A stretch of DNA of 64,000 nt, from positions 496,001-560,000 of the forward strand of contig OZ243922.1 in NCBI GenBank assembly GCA_965213905.1, written 5' to 3'. This document shows, piece after piece, positions 32,777 through 40,926 of this stretch. Position 1 is the stretch's first letter. Each line of letters opens with the position of its first letter. Below the pieces are notes generated by a model. The model did not search any database. It worked only from the letters and a program-made list of their open reading frames with translations, and was not told where the DNA came from. A program made the position numbers and the translations under genes. Origin of the DNA: SIRX01 sp965213905 (GTDB lineage Bacteria > Actinomycetota > Rubrobacteria > Rubrobacterales > Rubrobacteraceae).

Positions 32777-33580
32777 ATGGCTTCGATCTGCTTTCTATCG
32801 GATTTTGGGCTCACTAATGACTTCGTCGGTACTTGTAAAGGGGTGATGTTGCGCATAGCCCCGGGGGTCACCGTTATAGACCTTTCGCACGAGGTTCCCG
32901 GCTTTGAGGTGGAGGTCGGCGCGGAAATTTTGCAGCACGCCACCAAATACATGCCGCCGGATGCGGTGTATTTGGCGGTCGTGGACCCTGGGGTCGGCAC
33001 CGGCAGGCGCGGAATCGCGCTACGCACGGAGAGTGGCGCCGCGATGGTGGGCCCGGACAACGGCCTTCTGGCGCCGGCATGCGACTCCCTGGGCGGGGCA
33101 TCCTACTCGGTAGAACTAACGAACGACGAGTATCACCTGGATCCGGTCTCAAACACGTTTCATGGTAGGGACATCTTCGCGCCCGTCGCGGCGCATCTCG
33201 CCGCCGGGGCCGACATCTCGGATCTCGGCAGAGACCTGGCGAATGAGGACCTCGTGGGGCTGTCTGTTCCGGGTTACGAAGAGGAGTTCGGTGCGGCCCG
33301 GAAAACGAAGATCTTGGATGTTGATCGGTACGGAAACGCCCGACTCTCGATGTTTCAAGACAAAGCCGACCTGGAATACGGTGCCTCTTTAAGCGTAGAC
33401 GTCGGCGACGGCGACATGCCCGTCAGATATCTGGCTACTTTTGGAGAAGCGAAAGACGGGGAGTTAATCCTGGTACCGGACTCCCACTGGCGTTTAAGCC
33501 TGGCAATAAACAAAGGAAGCGCGGCCCAGGCTCTAGAACTCCGTCGGGGCGGCACGGTGCAACTCAAACCCGGAAGCTGA
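32777..33580 (+). CDS. S-adenosyl-L-methionine hydroxide adenosyltransferase (DUF62)
   Basis: A 267-residue DUF62 enzyme, the family that hydrolyses SAM to adenosine and methionine and is related to fluorinase and chlorinase. It begins ICFLSDFGLTNDFVGTCKGV, the conserved SDFG opening, followed by VIDLSHEVPGFEVEVGA, VVDPGVGTGRRGIA and GPDNGLLAPA, and in the C-terminal barrel FHGRDIFAPVAAHLA and DRYGNARLS. The Asp-Arg-His set seen in hydroxide-using members is consistent (SHEVP, GRDIFAP), so halogenation is unlikely. I chose ATG 32777, which starts right at the family boundary and has a leaderless promoter, over GTG-type codons further up. Confidence 0.88.
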   Translation: MASICFLSDFGLTNDFVGTCKGVMLRIAPGVTVIDLSHEVPGFEVEVGAEILQHATKYMPPDAVYLAVVDPGVGTGRRGIALRTESGAAMVGPDNGLLAPACDSLGGASYSVELTNDEYHLDPVSNTFHGRDIFAPVAAHLAAGADISDLGRDLANEDLVGLSVPGYEEEFGAARKTKILDVDRYGNARLSMFQDKADLEYGASLSVDVGDGDMPVRYLATFGEAKDGELILVPDSHWRLSLAINKGSAAQALELRRGGTVQLKPGS

Positions 33581-33586
33581 TCAGGC

Positions 33587-34357
33587 ATGTCGCAGAGCAA
33601 GACGCGTGAAACAAGAGGCCTCGTCCGTTTCGAAACACTACCGGCGATGGATAAACGCCGGGTCATGAAAGCCGCGTTTCTAAGGCCCGTGAACGTGATG
33701 ATGATAATACTCGGCGTTTTCGCCACGGTCTTTTTTTCCCTATGGTTTCTACCGGCCGCCGTGGTAACTTACCTGCTTTTGGGTCTTCTGGCGTCTCGGG
33801 ATCCCTTTTTTATCCGCCGGGTCGTTGGTGAGCCGAAGCCCGGGCTAGATGCCGGTTTGGACCCGTCCTACATCCAACCGGAGCGTCGCGCGCGCTGGCT
33901 TTCTCGGGGAGAAACCCGTGAAAGGGTGGAGAAAACTTTGGAGGTCTACCGGGAGCTGATCGTCTCTATCGAAGAGTCCAACGACGTGACGCGCGAAGTC
34001 CTCGGTGATGCTGTTCCCAAGCTACACTTGGTAGCCAACCGTCTGGTCGAGATAGCCCACAAAAGAGAGAAGGCCGCAAACACCATAAACAAAACTAAAC
34101 AAGAGATGGGCGACTCAAATAGCGTCGCCGGTGAGAACGCGGCGATTTTGGAAAGCTTGGAGCGTGAGATAAAAAAGGCCGACGCCGAAATATTGGAAAC
34201 CCACGAGAGGCTTGTTAACCTCCGGAGCAGGGTAGCTTACGCCACGATTACAGACGACGCCGCCGGACGCGCGACGGCGGCGGAACTGAGTAGATCTCTC
34301 GACAACGTGAGCCTGCGGCTGGAAGCCTTGGACGATACGACCCAACCTCCGGGGTAG
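33587..34357 (+). CDS. Hypothetical membrane coiled-coil protein
   Basis: A 256-residue protein, not recognised. Two adjacent hydrophobic helices (about 36-70, VMMIILGVFATVFFSLWFL and AAVVTYLLLGLL) make a hairpin in the membrane; the remaining 170 residues are predicted soluble, mostly helical and highly charged (RERVEKTLEVYRELIVSIEE, LESLEREIKKADAEILETHE), a likely coiled coil. It follows the SAM hydrolase-like gene by 6 bases and is probably cotranscribed. Confidence 0.6.
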   Translation: MSQSKTRETRGLVRFETLPAMDKRRVMKAAFLRPVNVMMIILGVFATVFFSLWFLPAAVVTYLLLGLLASRDPFFIRRVVGEPKPGLDAGLDPSYIQPERRARWLSRGETRERVEKTLEVYRELIVSIEESNDVTREVLGDAVPKLHLVANRLVEIAHKREKAANTINKTKQEMGDSNSVAGENAAILESLEREIKKADAEILETHERLVNLRSRVAYATITDDAAGRATAAELSRSLDNVSLRLEALDDTTQPPG

Positions 34358-34415
34358 ATTTTCGGGGCGGTTGGGACCAAGCCCAAAAACGAGTTCTACA
34401 ACAAGAAAAAGCCTG

Positions 34416-34952
34416 CTAGGCCGAGTTTGCCTGCCAGCTAGTTCCCTCGTCCTCTTCGCCGATGTAATCGGTGCCTGGCGCCCTCTGCACGGGCGCATCG
34501 TTGAGCTCCCTGCGAGACTCCTTCACGGAATTTAGAGAATCTTCGCACCAGTTCTCCAGGTTCCCCATAATGCGTTCCCGGTAAGCCTCCGAGCCATCGG
34601 AAACCTCTTTGGCGTATTGCTCGGCGGCCCCAACGACCTCGGCCACCTTTCGCTCCGCACGCAAATAAGCGTCCGTATGCTCGACCTGTTCGTCCGCACG
34701 TTCCCGGGCTCTATCTTTTATCCTCGCAGCCTCTTCTTCAGCGGCCGCGACCATGGCGCTGCACTCCCGACGTACGGACTCAGCATCTGATAACTCACCC
34801 GGCAAGGCGCTTCTCAGCTCTTCGAGGATTACCAGAACGTCAGCCCGGTCGATCAGGGCCAGTCCCCTCCTCATAGGTACGCTAGACGCATTGTAGACAA
34901 TGGCATCTAGCTCTTCCAAAACTCCGCTGATGTACTCCATCTCCTCTCTCAT
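34416..34952 (-). CDS. DivIVA/coiled-coil protein of an actinobacterial family
   Basis: A 178-residue protein. It begins VLEELDAIVYNASSVPMRRG and DRADVLVILEELRSALPGEL, followed by a long helix (RRECSAMVAAAEEEAARIKDRARERADEQ). This resembles a conserved actinobacterial group of DivIVA-like coiled-coil proteins (E-R-A-I-D-x-A-x-x-x-P-M-S type N-terminus, then ALP-x-E). Role unknown, perhaps envelope or division scaffolding. Upstream (minus strand) TTTACA and TATTAA spaced 16 bases could be its promoter. Confidence 0.6.
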   Translation of the reverse strand: MREEMEYISGVLEELDAIVYNASSVPMRRGLALIDRADVLVILEELRSALPGELSDAESVRRECSAMVAAAEEEAARIKDRARERADEQVEHTDAYLRAERKVAEVVGAAEQYAKEVSDGSEAYRERIMGNLENWCEDSLNSVKESRRELNDAPVQRAPGTDYIGEEDEGTSWQANSA

Positions 34953-35273
34953 GGTTTACAACCCTAGCACGCATCTTCAGGCTCCGCTAGGCTTTTTTAA
35001 GGTATTTTTCGAAACTTCACCTCACCTTCAGGTTTAATACAATCTAAAGGTTAAGTGTAAATTATTTGGCGCCGGTTTGGGCGGTTCGGATCGGGGTCGG
35101 AAAACGTATAAAGCTCATCACAAAAGGCTTTCTGCAAACCCCGAGGCGTTTTTGTTTTGCGTCCAAGGTTGAAGTGTACTTACAGGTAAGTTTGAAGTGG
35201 GGTGTTCGTGGGGGAGCCTTATTGCTCTAGCTCGGGAGGCTGTAGTACCGTTGCCGGTTCCACGCTTTACCTG
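34953..35273. other. Intergenic region with direct repeats around a palindrome
   Basis: About 320 A+T-rich bases with no gene seen. At 35169-35199 two exact TTGAAGTG repeats (35169-35176 and 35192-35199) flank the palindrome ACTTAC-AG-GTAAGT (35178-35191). The repeat centres are 23 bases apart, near two helical turns. A T-rich stretch (35147-35156) lies just before it. Confidence 0.5.
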
Positions 35274-35756
35274 TCACCGGCTGTTGTAGACGGCAAAACC
35301 TACTGCTACCACGGCAGAGAACAGCAAGAGGGGGTTGAGGGCACCCGATAACAACGCGGGCAGCAACAGCACGACGTACGGAGTAGCCACCGCCAAGCCG
35401 GATATAGTCATGGACACAGCTCCCCCATTCCGCCCTCCGGCACGGTGGATCAGGAGTCCGGCGCCGTACCCCGCGAGGGCCGACAATATTATTCGCCCGA
35501 AGCCAGTCTGAAGGATTATCAGCACCACCGGTATGCCGACTACGGCCACCGCCACCCCGGCCAAGAGGCTCTTGATGATCTGGTCGGTCTTCATGGCTCC
35601 CGCCCGGGCACTCCGGGGCAACCGGGCATCTTCGGGGCACTTGATGCCCACCTCGGTTTGTATCATGCACTCCGTACAGATCGGACGCCCACAGGTGGCG
35701 CAAGATACCCGGGTTTCCCGATCTGGGTGACGGTAACAGTTCATCGCTTTCGCCAT
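35274..35756 (-). CDS. B-box-type zinc-finger membrane protein
   Basis: About 160 residues. The N-terminus is a small zinc-binding module, CYRHPDRETRVSCATCGRP then ICTECMIQTEVGIKCPEDA, with the C-x2-H...C-x2-C...C-x2-C...C spacing of the B-box/rhomboid N-terminal finger. The rest is four membrane helices rich in Gly, Ala and Val. Such proteins are common in actinobacteria and unknown in role. ATG 35756 overlaps the hspR stop as TGATG, with GGAGG 5 bases upstream, so it is the last gene of the heat-shock operon, an unusual addition. Confidence 0.75.
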   Translation of the reverse strand: MAKAMNCYRHPDRETRVSCATCGRPICTECMIQTEVGIKCPEDARLPRSARAGAMKTDQIIKSLLAGVAVAVVGIPVVLIILQTGFGRIILSALAGYGAGLLIHRAGGRNGGAVSMTISGLAVATPYVVLLLPALLSGALNPLLLFSAVVAVGFAVYNSR

Positions 35757-36148
35757 CAAACCCTCCGGCGCACGACTTCGCCCCGGGGAACCAGGACGAG
35801 TTCGCGCCGGTAGCTACGGTGTGTGGCTTCTATATCCCGAACGTGCTCTAGTTTCATCCTCTCTATCTCTTCCCGCAGCTTCAGGTTTCGAGATTCCAGG
35901 CCGGAAATTCTCCTTTCGAGGTCCAGGGTCCTCCTGACGCCGGCGAGGTTCATGCCCATCTCCTGGGTTAGCTTCTGGATGTGACGGCCAAGTTCTATGT
36001 CTTCCAGGGAATAGAGGCGGGTGTTTTTAATGCTCTTGCGCGGCTGGAGCAGACCTTTCTGCTCGTACATCCGCAGGGTTTGCGGGTGGACCCCGATCAG
36101 CTCGGCGGCCACCCCGATCATGTACACGGGCCGCTTGCGTAGGTCCAT
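35756..36148 (-). CDS. hspR: MerR-family heat-shock repressor HspR
   Basis: A 130-residue MerR-type DNA-binding protein. The winged helix reads VYMIGVAAELIGVHPQTLRMYEQKGLLQPRKS, then RLYSLEDIELGRHIQKL (in pieces), followed by a coiled-coil dimerisation helix. HspR represses the dnaK operon by binding HAIR sites, using DnaK as corepressor. Position after dnaJ is diagnostic for actinobacteria. A degenerate HAIR-like element lies over the dnaK promoter at 39991-40011. Confidence 0.93.
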   Translation of the reverse strand: MDLRKRPVYMIGVAAELIGVHPQTLRMYEQKGLLQPRKSIKNTRLYSLEDIELGRHIQKLTQEMGMNLAGVRRTLDLERRISGLESRNLKLREEIERMKLEHVRDIEATHRSYRRELVLVPRGEVVRRRV

Positions 36149-36150
36149 CG

Positions 36151-37257
36151 CTAAACCCGGGCTTTCTTCAGGAGGTCTCCACGCGCATCCTCGTCATACT
36201 CCTCGGCAAACGCTTCAAGTATTTCCCGCTCCCGCTTTTTGAGCTTTTTGGGAATTACGACGGCGACCCTGACTATAAGGTCGCCGATCCTGCCGTCCCG
36301 GGGACGGGGCGCCCCAGCGCCCCGCACCTTGAACTGCCTTCCGTCCTGGGTTCCGGCCGGCAACCTTAGCTTGACGGCCTTTCCATCGGGCCGGGGAACT
36401 TCTATGTCGGCGCCGAGCGCCGCCTCCGTGAAACCGACCGGAACTTTCAAGATGAAGTCGTCGCCCTTGCGGGCGAAGAGCGGATGCTCCTCCACCCGGG
36501 TAATTACGTACAGGTCTCCGGCCGGTCCGCCTTTGTCCCCGGCGTTGCCCCTCCCGGGGACCCGTATCTTCATGCCGTCTTTGGCGCCCGGAGGAATTTT
36601 TACCGTTACCGGGCGGGACCTCTTTGTCCTCCCACCGCCCCGACAGGACCCACAGGGACTCTCGATAATAGTCCCCGTTCCACCGCACCCGGCACAAGGC
36701 TCTGAAAGCGCGAAAAATCCCTGATCCCGGCTCTTCACACCCATCCCCCTACACTGCGGACAAGTTTTGGGCGAGGTACCGGGCGCGGCCCCGGTGCCCC
36801 GGCACTGTCCACAGGCTTCTTCGACCGGCACGCTAACTTTTGTGGTGGCCCCGTTCAAAGCGTCTCTAAACTTCAAGTTTACACTTATTGTTACGTTCTG
36901 GCCTTTAGCCGGCGCGTTGCGGCTCCCGCCGGTCGTCCGGCCCAGAATATCTCCGAGGTCACCGAACCTGCCGAAGACATCCGAGAGGTCGGAAAAATTG
37001 CCGGTTCCTCCTCCGGGGGGCGTCTGCCCGCCGCCGAACAGGTTGCGCGGTCCTTCGTCGTACTCGCGCCTCTTTTCCGGGTTGGAGAGAACCTCGTAGG
37101 CGTACTGTATTTCTTTGAACCTTTCCTCGGCGTCCGGGTTGTCCCGGTTGGCATCCGGGTGATATTCCCGGGCCAGCTTGCGGTACGAACTCCGGATGTC
37201 TTTCTGCGACGCCTCTTTCGAAACCCCGAGTATTTTATAAAGGTCCTTGGTCTCCAT
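36151..37257 (-). CDS. dnaJ: Chaperone protein DnaJ
   Basis: Co-chaperone that stimulates DnaK ATPase and delivers substrates. 368 residues, a full type I DnaJ: J-domain with EYHPDANRDNPDAEERFKEI including the HPD motif, a Gly/Phe-rich region (NLFGGGQTPPGGGTGNF), the zinc-binding domain with four CxxCxGxG repeats (CGQCRGTG, CPQCRGMG, CAGCGGTG, CGSCRGGG) and the C-terminal substrate-binding domain. ATG 37257 is near the grpE stop, 10 bases away. Confidence 0.96.
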   Translation of the reverse strand: METKDLYKILGVSKEASQKDIRSSYRKLAREYHPDANRDNPDAEERFKEIQYAYEVLSNPEKRREYDEGPRNLFGGGQTPPGGGTGNFSDLSDVFGRFGDLGDILGRTTGGSRNAPAKGQNVTISVNLKFRDALNGATTKVSVPVEEACGQCRGTGAAPGTSPKTCPQCRGMGVKSRDQGFFALSEPCAGCGGTGTIIESPCGSCRGGGRTKRSRPVTVKIPPGAKDGMKIRVPGRGNAGDKGGPAGDLYVITRVEEHPLFARKGDDFILKVPVGFTEAALGADIEVPRPDGKAVKLRLPAGTQDGRQFKVRGAGAPRPRDGRIGDLIVRVAVVIPKKLKKREREILEAFAEEYDEDARGDLLKKARV

Positions 37258-37266
37258 AGTTAAACC

Positions 37267-37935
37267 CTAACGTGCAACTACAACCTTCGCCGGCCGTATA
37301 GCTTTGCCGTTCAGCAAGTACCCTCTCTCGAAGGTTTGCAGGATCGTACCTTCCTCGTATTCTTCGGAGGGTTGGCCCATGACGGCTTCGTGGACGTTTG
37401 GATCGAAGTGCTGGCCGTCGGAGGCTACTACGGCGAGCCCTTCCCTACTGAGCACTTCGGAGAAGTTGTCGCGGGTCGCGCGCACGCCTTCGTGGATGTC
37501 CCCTTCGGACTCCAGGGCACGGTCCAGGTTGTCCAGCACCGGCAGCAGTTCGACGACGAGCTTCTCCGAGGCGGTTTCTCGAACACCGGCCAGCTCGCGC
37601 TCTTGGCGCTTACGGAAGTTTTCGAACTCGGCTTTCAGCCTGCGGAGCGCCTCCAGGTACTCGTCGCGCTCTTTGCGCGTGGCTTCTAGTTCCTCCAGTG
37701 CAGCAGAGATTTCTTCCTCGACTACTATGGGTTCTTCACGAAGCTCGTCCTGGGCTACGTCTTCGGCGTTGGTTTCGGCGGTTTCTCCCAGTTCTTCAAC
37801 TACTTCGCTACCCCCCACAGAACCCGGGTCCTCCGGAGAACCCTGGGCTTCGTCTATTGGCTCGGGAGCTGTTTCCGGGTTCTGCTCTTCTGGCCCGTTG
37901 GATGCCGGGTCGTGGTTTTTCTCTTCGCTACTCAA
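37267..37935 (-). CDS. grpE: Nucleotide exchange factor GrpE
   Basis: Exchanges ADP from DnaK. The C-terminal core is typical: YLEALRRLKAEFENFRKRQERE (in pieces), LLPVLDNLDRALESEGDIHEGV, and VHEAVMGQPSEEYEEGTILQTFERGYLLNGKAIRPAKVVVA (in pieces). The N-terminal 80 residues are acidic and variable. I chose TTG 37935 behind GGAGGG (about 10 bases); a longer reading from 38058 would overlap the end of dnaK, so its N-terminus is unlikely. Second gene of the operon. Confidence 0.92.
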   Translation of the reverse strand: MSSEEKNHDPASNGPEEQNPETAPEPIDEAQGSPEDPGSVGGSEVVEELGETAETNAEDVAQDELREEPIVVEEEISAALEELEATRKERDEYLEALRRLKAEFENFRKRQERELAGVRETASEKLVVELLPVLDNLDRALESEGDIHEGVRATRDNFSEVLSREGLAVVASDGQHFDPNVHEAVMGQPSEEYEEGTILQTFERGYLLNGKAIRPAKVVVAR

Positions 37936-38023
37936 AGGTGTCGTTCCCTCCCGTTCCGTCGGTCCGATCCCGGTGGCCGGTTCGCGAACCGGCCGCCGGT
38001 CTTGAAACTCCGCTACTGCCCTA

Positions 38024-39937
38024 CTACCTGTTCTGTTGGTTCTCCTCATCGTCTTCATCGTCGATAATTTCGGCGTCTTCGACGAGGTCTTCGTCCGGGT
38101 TCTCGGCCCCGGCGCTCGCGGACTCTTGCTCCTGCTGGGCTTGCTGGTAGAGGACTTCGGAGAGCTTGTGGGAAGCCGTCATGAGGGTTTCCTGCTTTGT
38201 CTTGATCTCTTCCAGGTCTTCACCGGCCAATGCTTCTTTGGTTTCTTTTATGGCTTCTTCGACATCGTTTTTAGTCGCCACGTCCAGCTTGCCGTCTACG
38301 TCCTTCAAGGAGCGCTCTACAGAGTAAACGAGGTTGTCAGCGTTGTTGCGGACATCGGCCTCTTCGCGCCGCCGGCTGTCTTCGTCGGCGTGCGATTCGG
38401 CGTCGCGCACCATCTGATCTATGTCAGTATCCGAGAGGCCGCTGGAGGCGGTGATCGTGATCCGCTGCTCCTTGCCCGTGCCGAGGTCCTTGGCGCCCAC
38501 GTTTACTATGCCGTTGGCGTCAATATCGAAGGAGACCTCTATCTGGGGTACACCCCGTGGCGCCGGCGGTATGCCGACGAGCTGGAAGTTGCCGATCAGC
38601 TTGTTGTAAGCCGCCATCTCACGCTCGCCCTGGTAAACCTTGATCTCGACCGAACTTTGGTTGTCGTCGGCGGTGGTGAAAGTTTCACCCTTACGTGTAG
38701 GTATAGTGGTGTTTCGCTCGATCAGCTTGGTAAACACCCCGCCTTTGGTCTCGATGCCCAGGGAGAGCGGCGTAACGTCGAGCAGTAGTACGTCCTTCAC
38801 CTCGCCGGCCAGTACACCGGCCTGGATGGCGGCGCCGATGGCGACGACCTCGTCCGGGTTGATGCCTCGGTGCGGCTCTTTACCCGTGATCTCCTTGACT
38901 TGCTCCTGTACCGCCGGAATACGGGTAGACCCGCCGACCAGGATCACCTGATCTACCTGCCCGGCCTGGAGGCCGGCGTCGTTCATGGCCTGGCGCACCG
39001 GCCCGGCGGTTCCTTCGACCAGATCGGCGGTCAGGTTGTTGAACTGCGCCCGGCTAAGCGACAGGTCCATGTGCTTGGGACCGTTGGCGTCCGCGGTGAT
39101 GAACGGGAGGTTTATGCTCGTGCTCGTGGTCGAGGAGAGTTCTCGCTTGGCTTTCTCTGCCGCCTCGACGAGCCGCTGGGTAGCCATTTTGTCCTTCGAG
39201 AGGTCTATACCCTCGGTCTTCTTGAACTCGGAGACCATCCACTCGACGATCTTGTTGTCGAAGTCGTCGCCGCCGAGGTGGTTGTTGCCGTTGGTCGCCT
39301 TGACCTCGAAAACACCCTCACCCAACTCCAGGATCGAAACGTCGAACGTCCCGCCGCCCAGGTCGAAGACCAGGATCGTCTGCTCTTGCTCTTTTTCGAG
39401 GCCGTAGGCCAGCGCGGCGGCCGTCGGCTCGTTGATGATCCGCTTCACGTCGAGACCGGCGATCCTGCCGGCATCTTTCGTCGCCTGGCGCTGGGCGTCC
39501 TCGAAGTACGCCGGAACGGTGATAACCGCCTCGGTTACTTCTTCGCCCAGGTATTCCTCGGCGTCGCGCTTGAGTTTCTGGAGCGTCATGGCCGAGATCT
39601 CCGGCGGCGAGTAGTCTTTGTCCTCTACCCGCACCCGAATGTCCCCGCTAGAACCCGATACGACGTTGTAACCGACACGCTCCGCCTCGGCCTTGATGTC
39701 GTTATACCGGCGGCCCATAAAACGCTTTGCAGAATAAATGGTGCGGTCCGGGTTGGTCACCGCCTGACGACGGGCGAGCTGCCCGACCAAACGATCCCCA
39801 CTCTTCTTGTCGAAAGCAACTACTGAAGGCGTGGTCCTCTCACCTTCGGAGTTCGTAATAACTACCGGGTCTCCGCCTTCTAGTACCGCGACGCAACTAT
39901 TGGTCGTACCGAGGTCTATACCTATGCTTTTAGCCAC
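38024..39937 (-). CDS. dnaK: Molecular chaperone DnaK (Hsp70)
   Basis: The Hsp70 chaperone, about 637 residues. The ATPase domain starts SIGIDLGTTNSCVAVLEGG and shows IINEPTAAALAYGLEK, DLGGGTFDVSILELGEGV and VGGSTRIPAVQ; the substrate domain has DVTPLSLGIETKGGVFTKLI and NTTIPTRK; the C-terminus is acidic and ends DDEENQQNR. GTG 39937 is chosen as start, with AGGAGGT 5 bases upstream; the TTG at 39940 is too close to it. It opens dnaK-grpE-dnaJ-hspR-B-box protein, all minus strand. Confidence 0.97.
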   Translation of the reverse strand: MAKSIGIDLGTTNSCVAVLEGGDPVVITNSEGERTTPSVVAFDKKSGDRLVGQLARRQAVTNPDRTIYSAKRFMGRRYNDIKAEAERVGYNVVSGSSGDIRVRVEDKDYSPPEISAMTLQKLKRDAEEYLGEEVTEAVITVPAYFEDAQRQATKDAGRIAGLDVKRIINEPTAAALAYGLEKEQEQTILVFDLGGGTFDVSILELGEGVFEVKATNGNNHLGGDDFDNKIVEWMVSEFKKTEGIDLSKDKMATQRLVEAAEKAKRELSSTTSTSINLPFITADANGPKHMDLSLSRAQFNNLTADLVEGTAGPVRQAMNDAGLQAGQVDQVILVGGSTRIPAVQEQVKEITGKEPHRGINPDEVVAIGAAIQAGVLAGEVKDVLLLDVTPLSLGIETKGGVFTKLIERNTTIPTRKGETFTTADDNQSSVEIKVYQGEREMAAYNKLIGNFQLVGIPPAPRGVPQIEVSFDIDANGIVNVGAKDLGTGKEQRITITASSGLSDTDIDQMVRDAESHADEDSRRREEADVRNNADNLVYSVERSLKDVDGKLDVATKNDVEEAIKETKEALAGEDLEEIKTKQETLMTASHKLSEVLYQQAQQEQESASAGAENPDEDLVEDAEIIDDEDDEENQQNR

Positions 39938-39981
39938 CAAATACCTCCTGGAATTTTTTCAGGGTTATCTAAACTGTCGAG

Positions 39982-40011
39982 ATTATAAAATCTAAGTCCG
40001 ATAGCTTCAAG
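39982..40011 (-). promoter_or_regulatory. dnaK operon promoter with HAIR-like site
   Basis: Minus strand: TTGAAG (40010-40005), 17-base spacer, TATAAT (39987-39982), a strong housekeeping promoter. Over its -35 and spacer lies CTTGAAG-N7-ACTTAGA (40011-39991), which matches 9 of 14 defined bases of the HspR operator HAIR (CTTGAGT-N7-ACTCAAG). The promoter is well supported; the operator is plausible. Confidence 0.6.
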
Positions 40012-40176
40012 TTTATCAACACATTTGGTATAGCCCTCTGGCAAGTCTGGTTGTCCGGCCGGCCGGACTAATCGCAAAGGGAGAAAGCTATGAGGTAGGA
40101 TTACGTGTTAAGAACTGCTTTGTACGTTGTGCGGGTGCTTTGTGTATTTATATATGATCGGAGGCGTCGTCGGGAT

Positions 40177-40863
40177 TTGGAAGAGACGGTTTTACTGGTA
40201 GACGACGATCCGGCACTGCTGGAAGTCACATCCATCGTGCTGGCCTCCGAGGGTTACAAAGTGCTAACCGCTGAAGAAGGCGTGGGGGCGCTCAGGATCG
40301 TGGGTCAAGAGAGCTTGGATCTCGTAGTGCTCGACGTGATGTTGCCGAGGACGAGTGGTTTCGAGGTTTTGAAGAAGATTCGGGAGCAGACCGAAGTCCC
40401 GGTAATAATGCTCACGGCGAAGAGCCAGTCGGTAGACAAGGTGGTGGGCCTGGAGTTGGGGGCCGACGACTACATAACCAAGCCCTTCGACACCAAAGAG
40501 TTACTAGCGCGGATGCGGGCCATTTTACGCCGCTTCAGGAGCCAGGACGGGCGAACCCAGGTCCTCAAGCTCGGGCCGCTTGAGTTGGATCCCTCCGGGT
40601 ACACGGTCACCCGGGAGGGCGAAATACTCGACCTGACGCCGACGGAGTTCAAGATCCTCGCGCTCCTCATCCGGAGGCCCGGGCAAGCTTTTACGCGGGC
40701 CCAGATCTCCGATTCCGTCTCGACCAGCTCCCACTATCTGGCGAGCCGTTATATAGACGTGCATATCTCCAGGCTTCGTCACAAAGTAGAGCAAGACCCC
40801 TCGAAACCAAAGATCATCCAGACCGTCCCCAGCATCGGATACCGGGCCGCACGAACGGCCTGA
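40177..40863 (+). CDS. OmpR/PhoB-family response regulator (MtrA-like)
   Basis: A 228-residue regulator: receiver domain ETVLLVDDDPALLEVTSIVL with the acidic pocket, phosphorylation site in DLVVLDVMLPRTSGFEVL, the Thr in VIMLTAKSQ and Lys in ITKPFDTKELLARM; then a winged-helix DNA-binding domain with LTPTEFKILALLIRRPGQAFTR (in pieces) and SRYIDVHISRLRHKVEQ. TTG 40177 is taken as start because the receiver domain begins there; the frame extends upstream without conserved sequence. It leads an operon with the kinase and a beta-propeller lipoprotein, as MtrA does in actinobacteria. A promoter TTGTGC with TATATG (40127-40156) precedes it. Confidence 0.9.
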   Translation: MEETVLLVDDDPALLEVTSIVLASEGYKVLTAEEGVGALRIVGQESLDLVVLDVMLPRTSGFEVLKKIREQTEVPVIMLTAKSQSVDKVVGLELGADDYITKPFDTKELLARMRAILRRFRSQDGRTQVLKLGPLELDPSGYTVTREGEILDLTPTEFKILALLIRRPGQAFTRAQISDSVSTSSHYLASRYIDVHISRLRHKVEQDPSKPKIIQTVPSIGYRAARTA

Positions 40864-40926
40864 ACGAAACAAACGGAACACCGTCTTCGGAGGCACGAGA
40901 TAGAAGGTAAGAACAAGAACGAATTT

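Noticed and set aside
38870..39826. Long plus-strand frame through dnaK
   Set aside because: Shadow of dnaK; no ribosome site or family resemblance.
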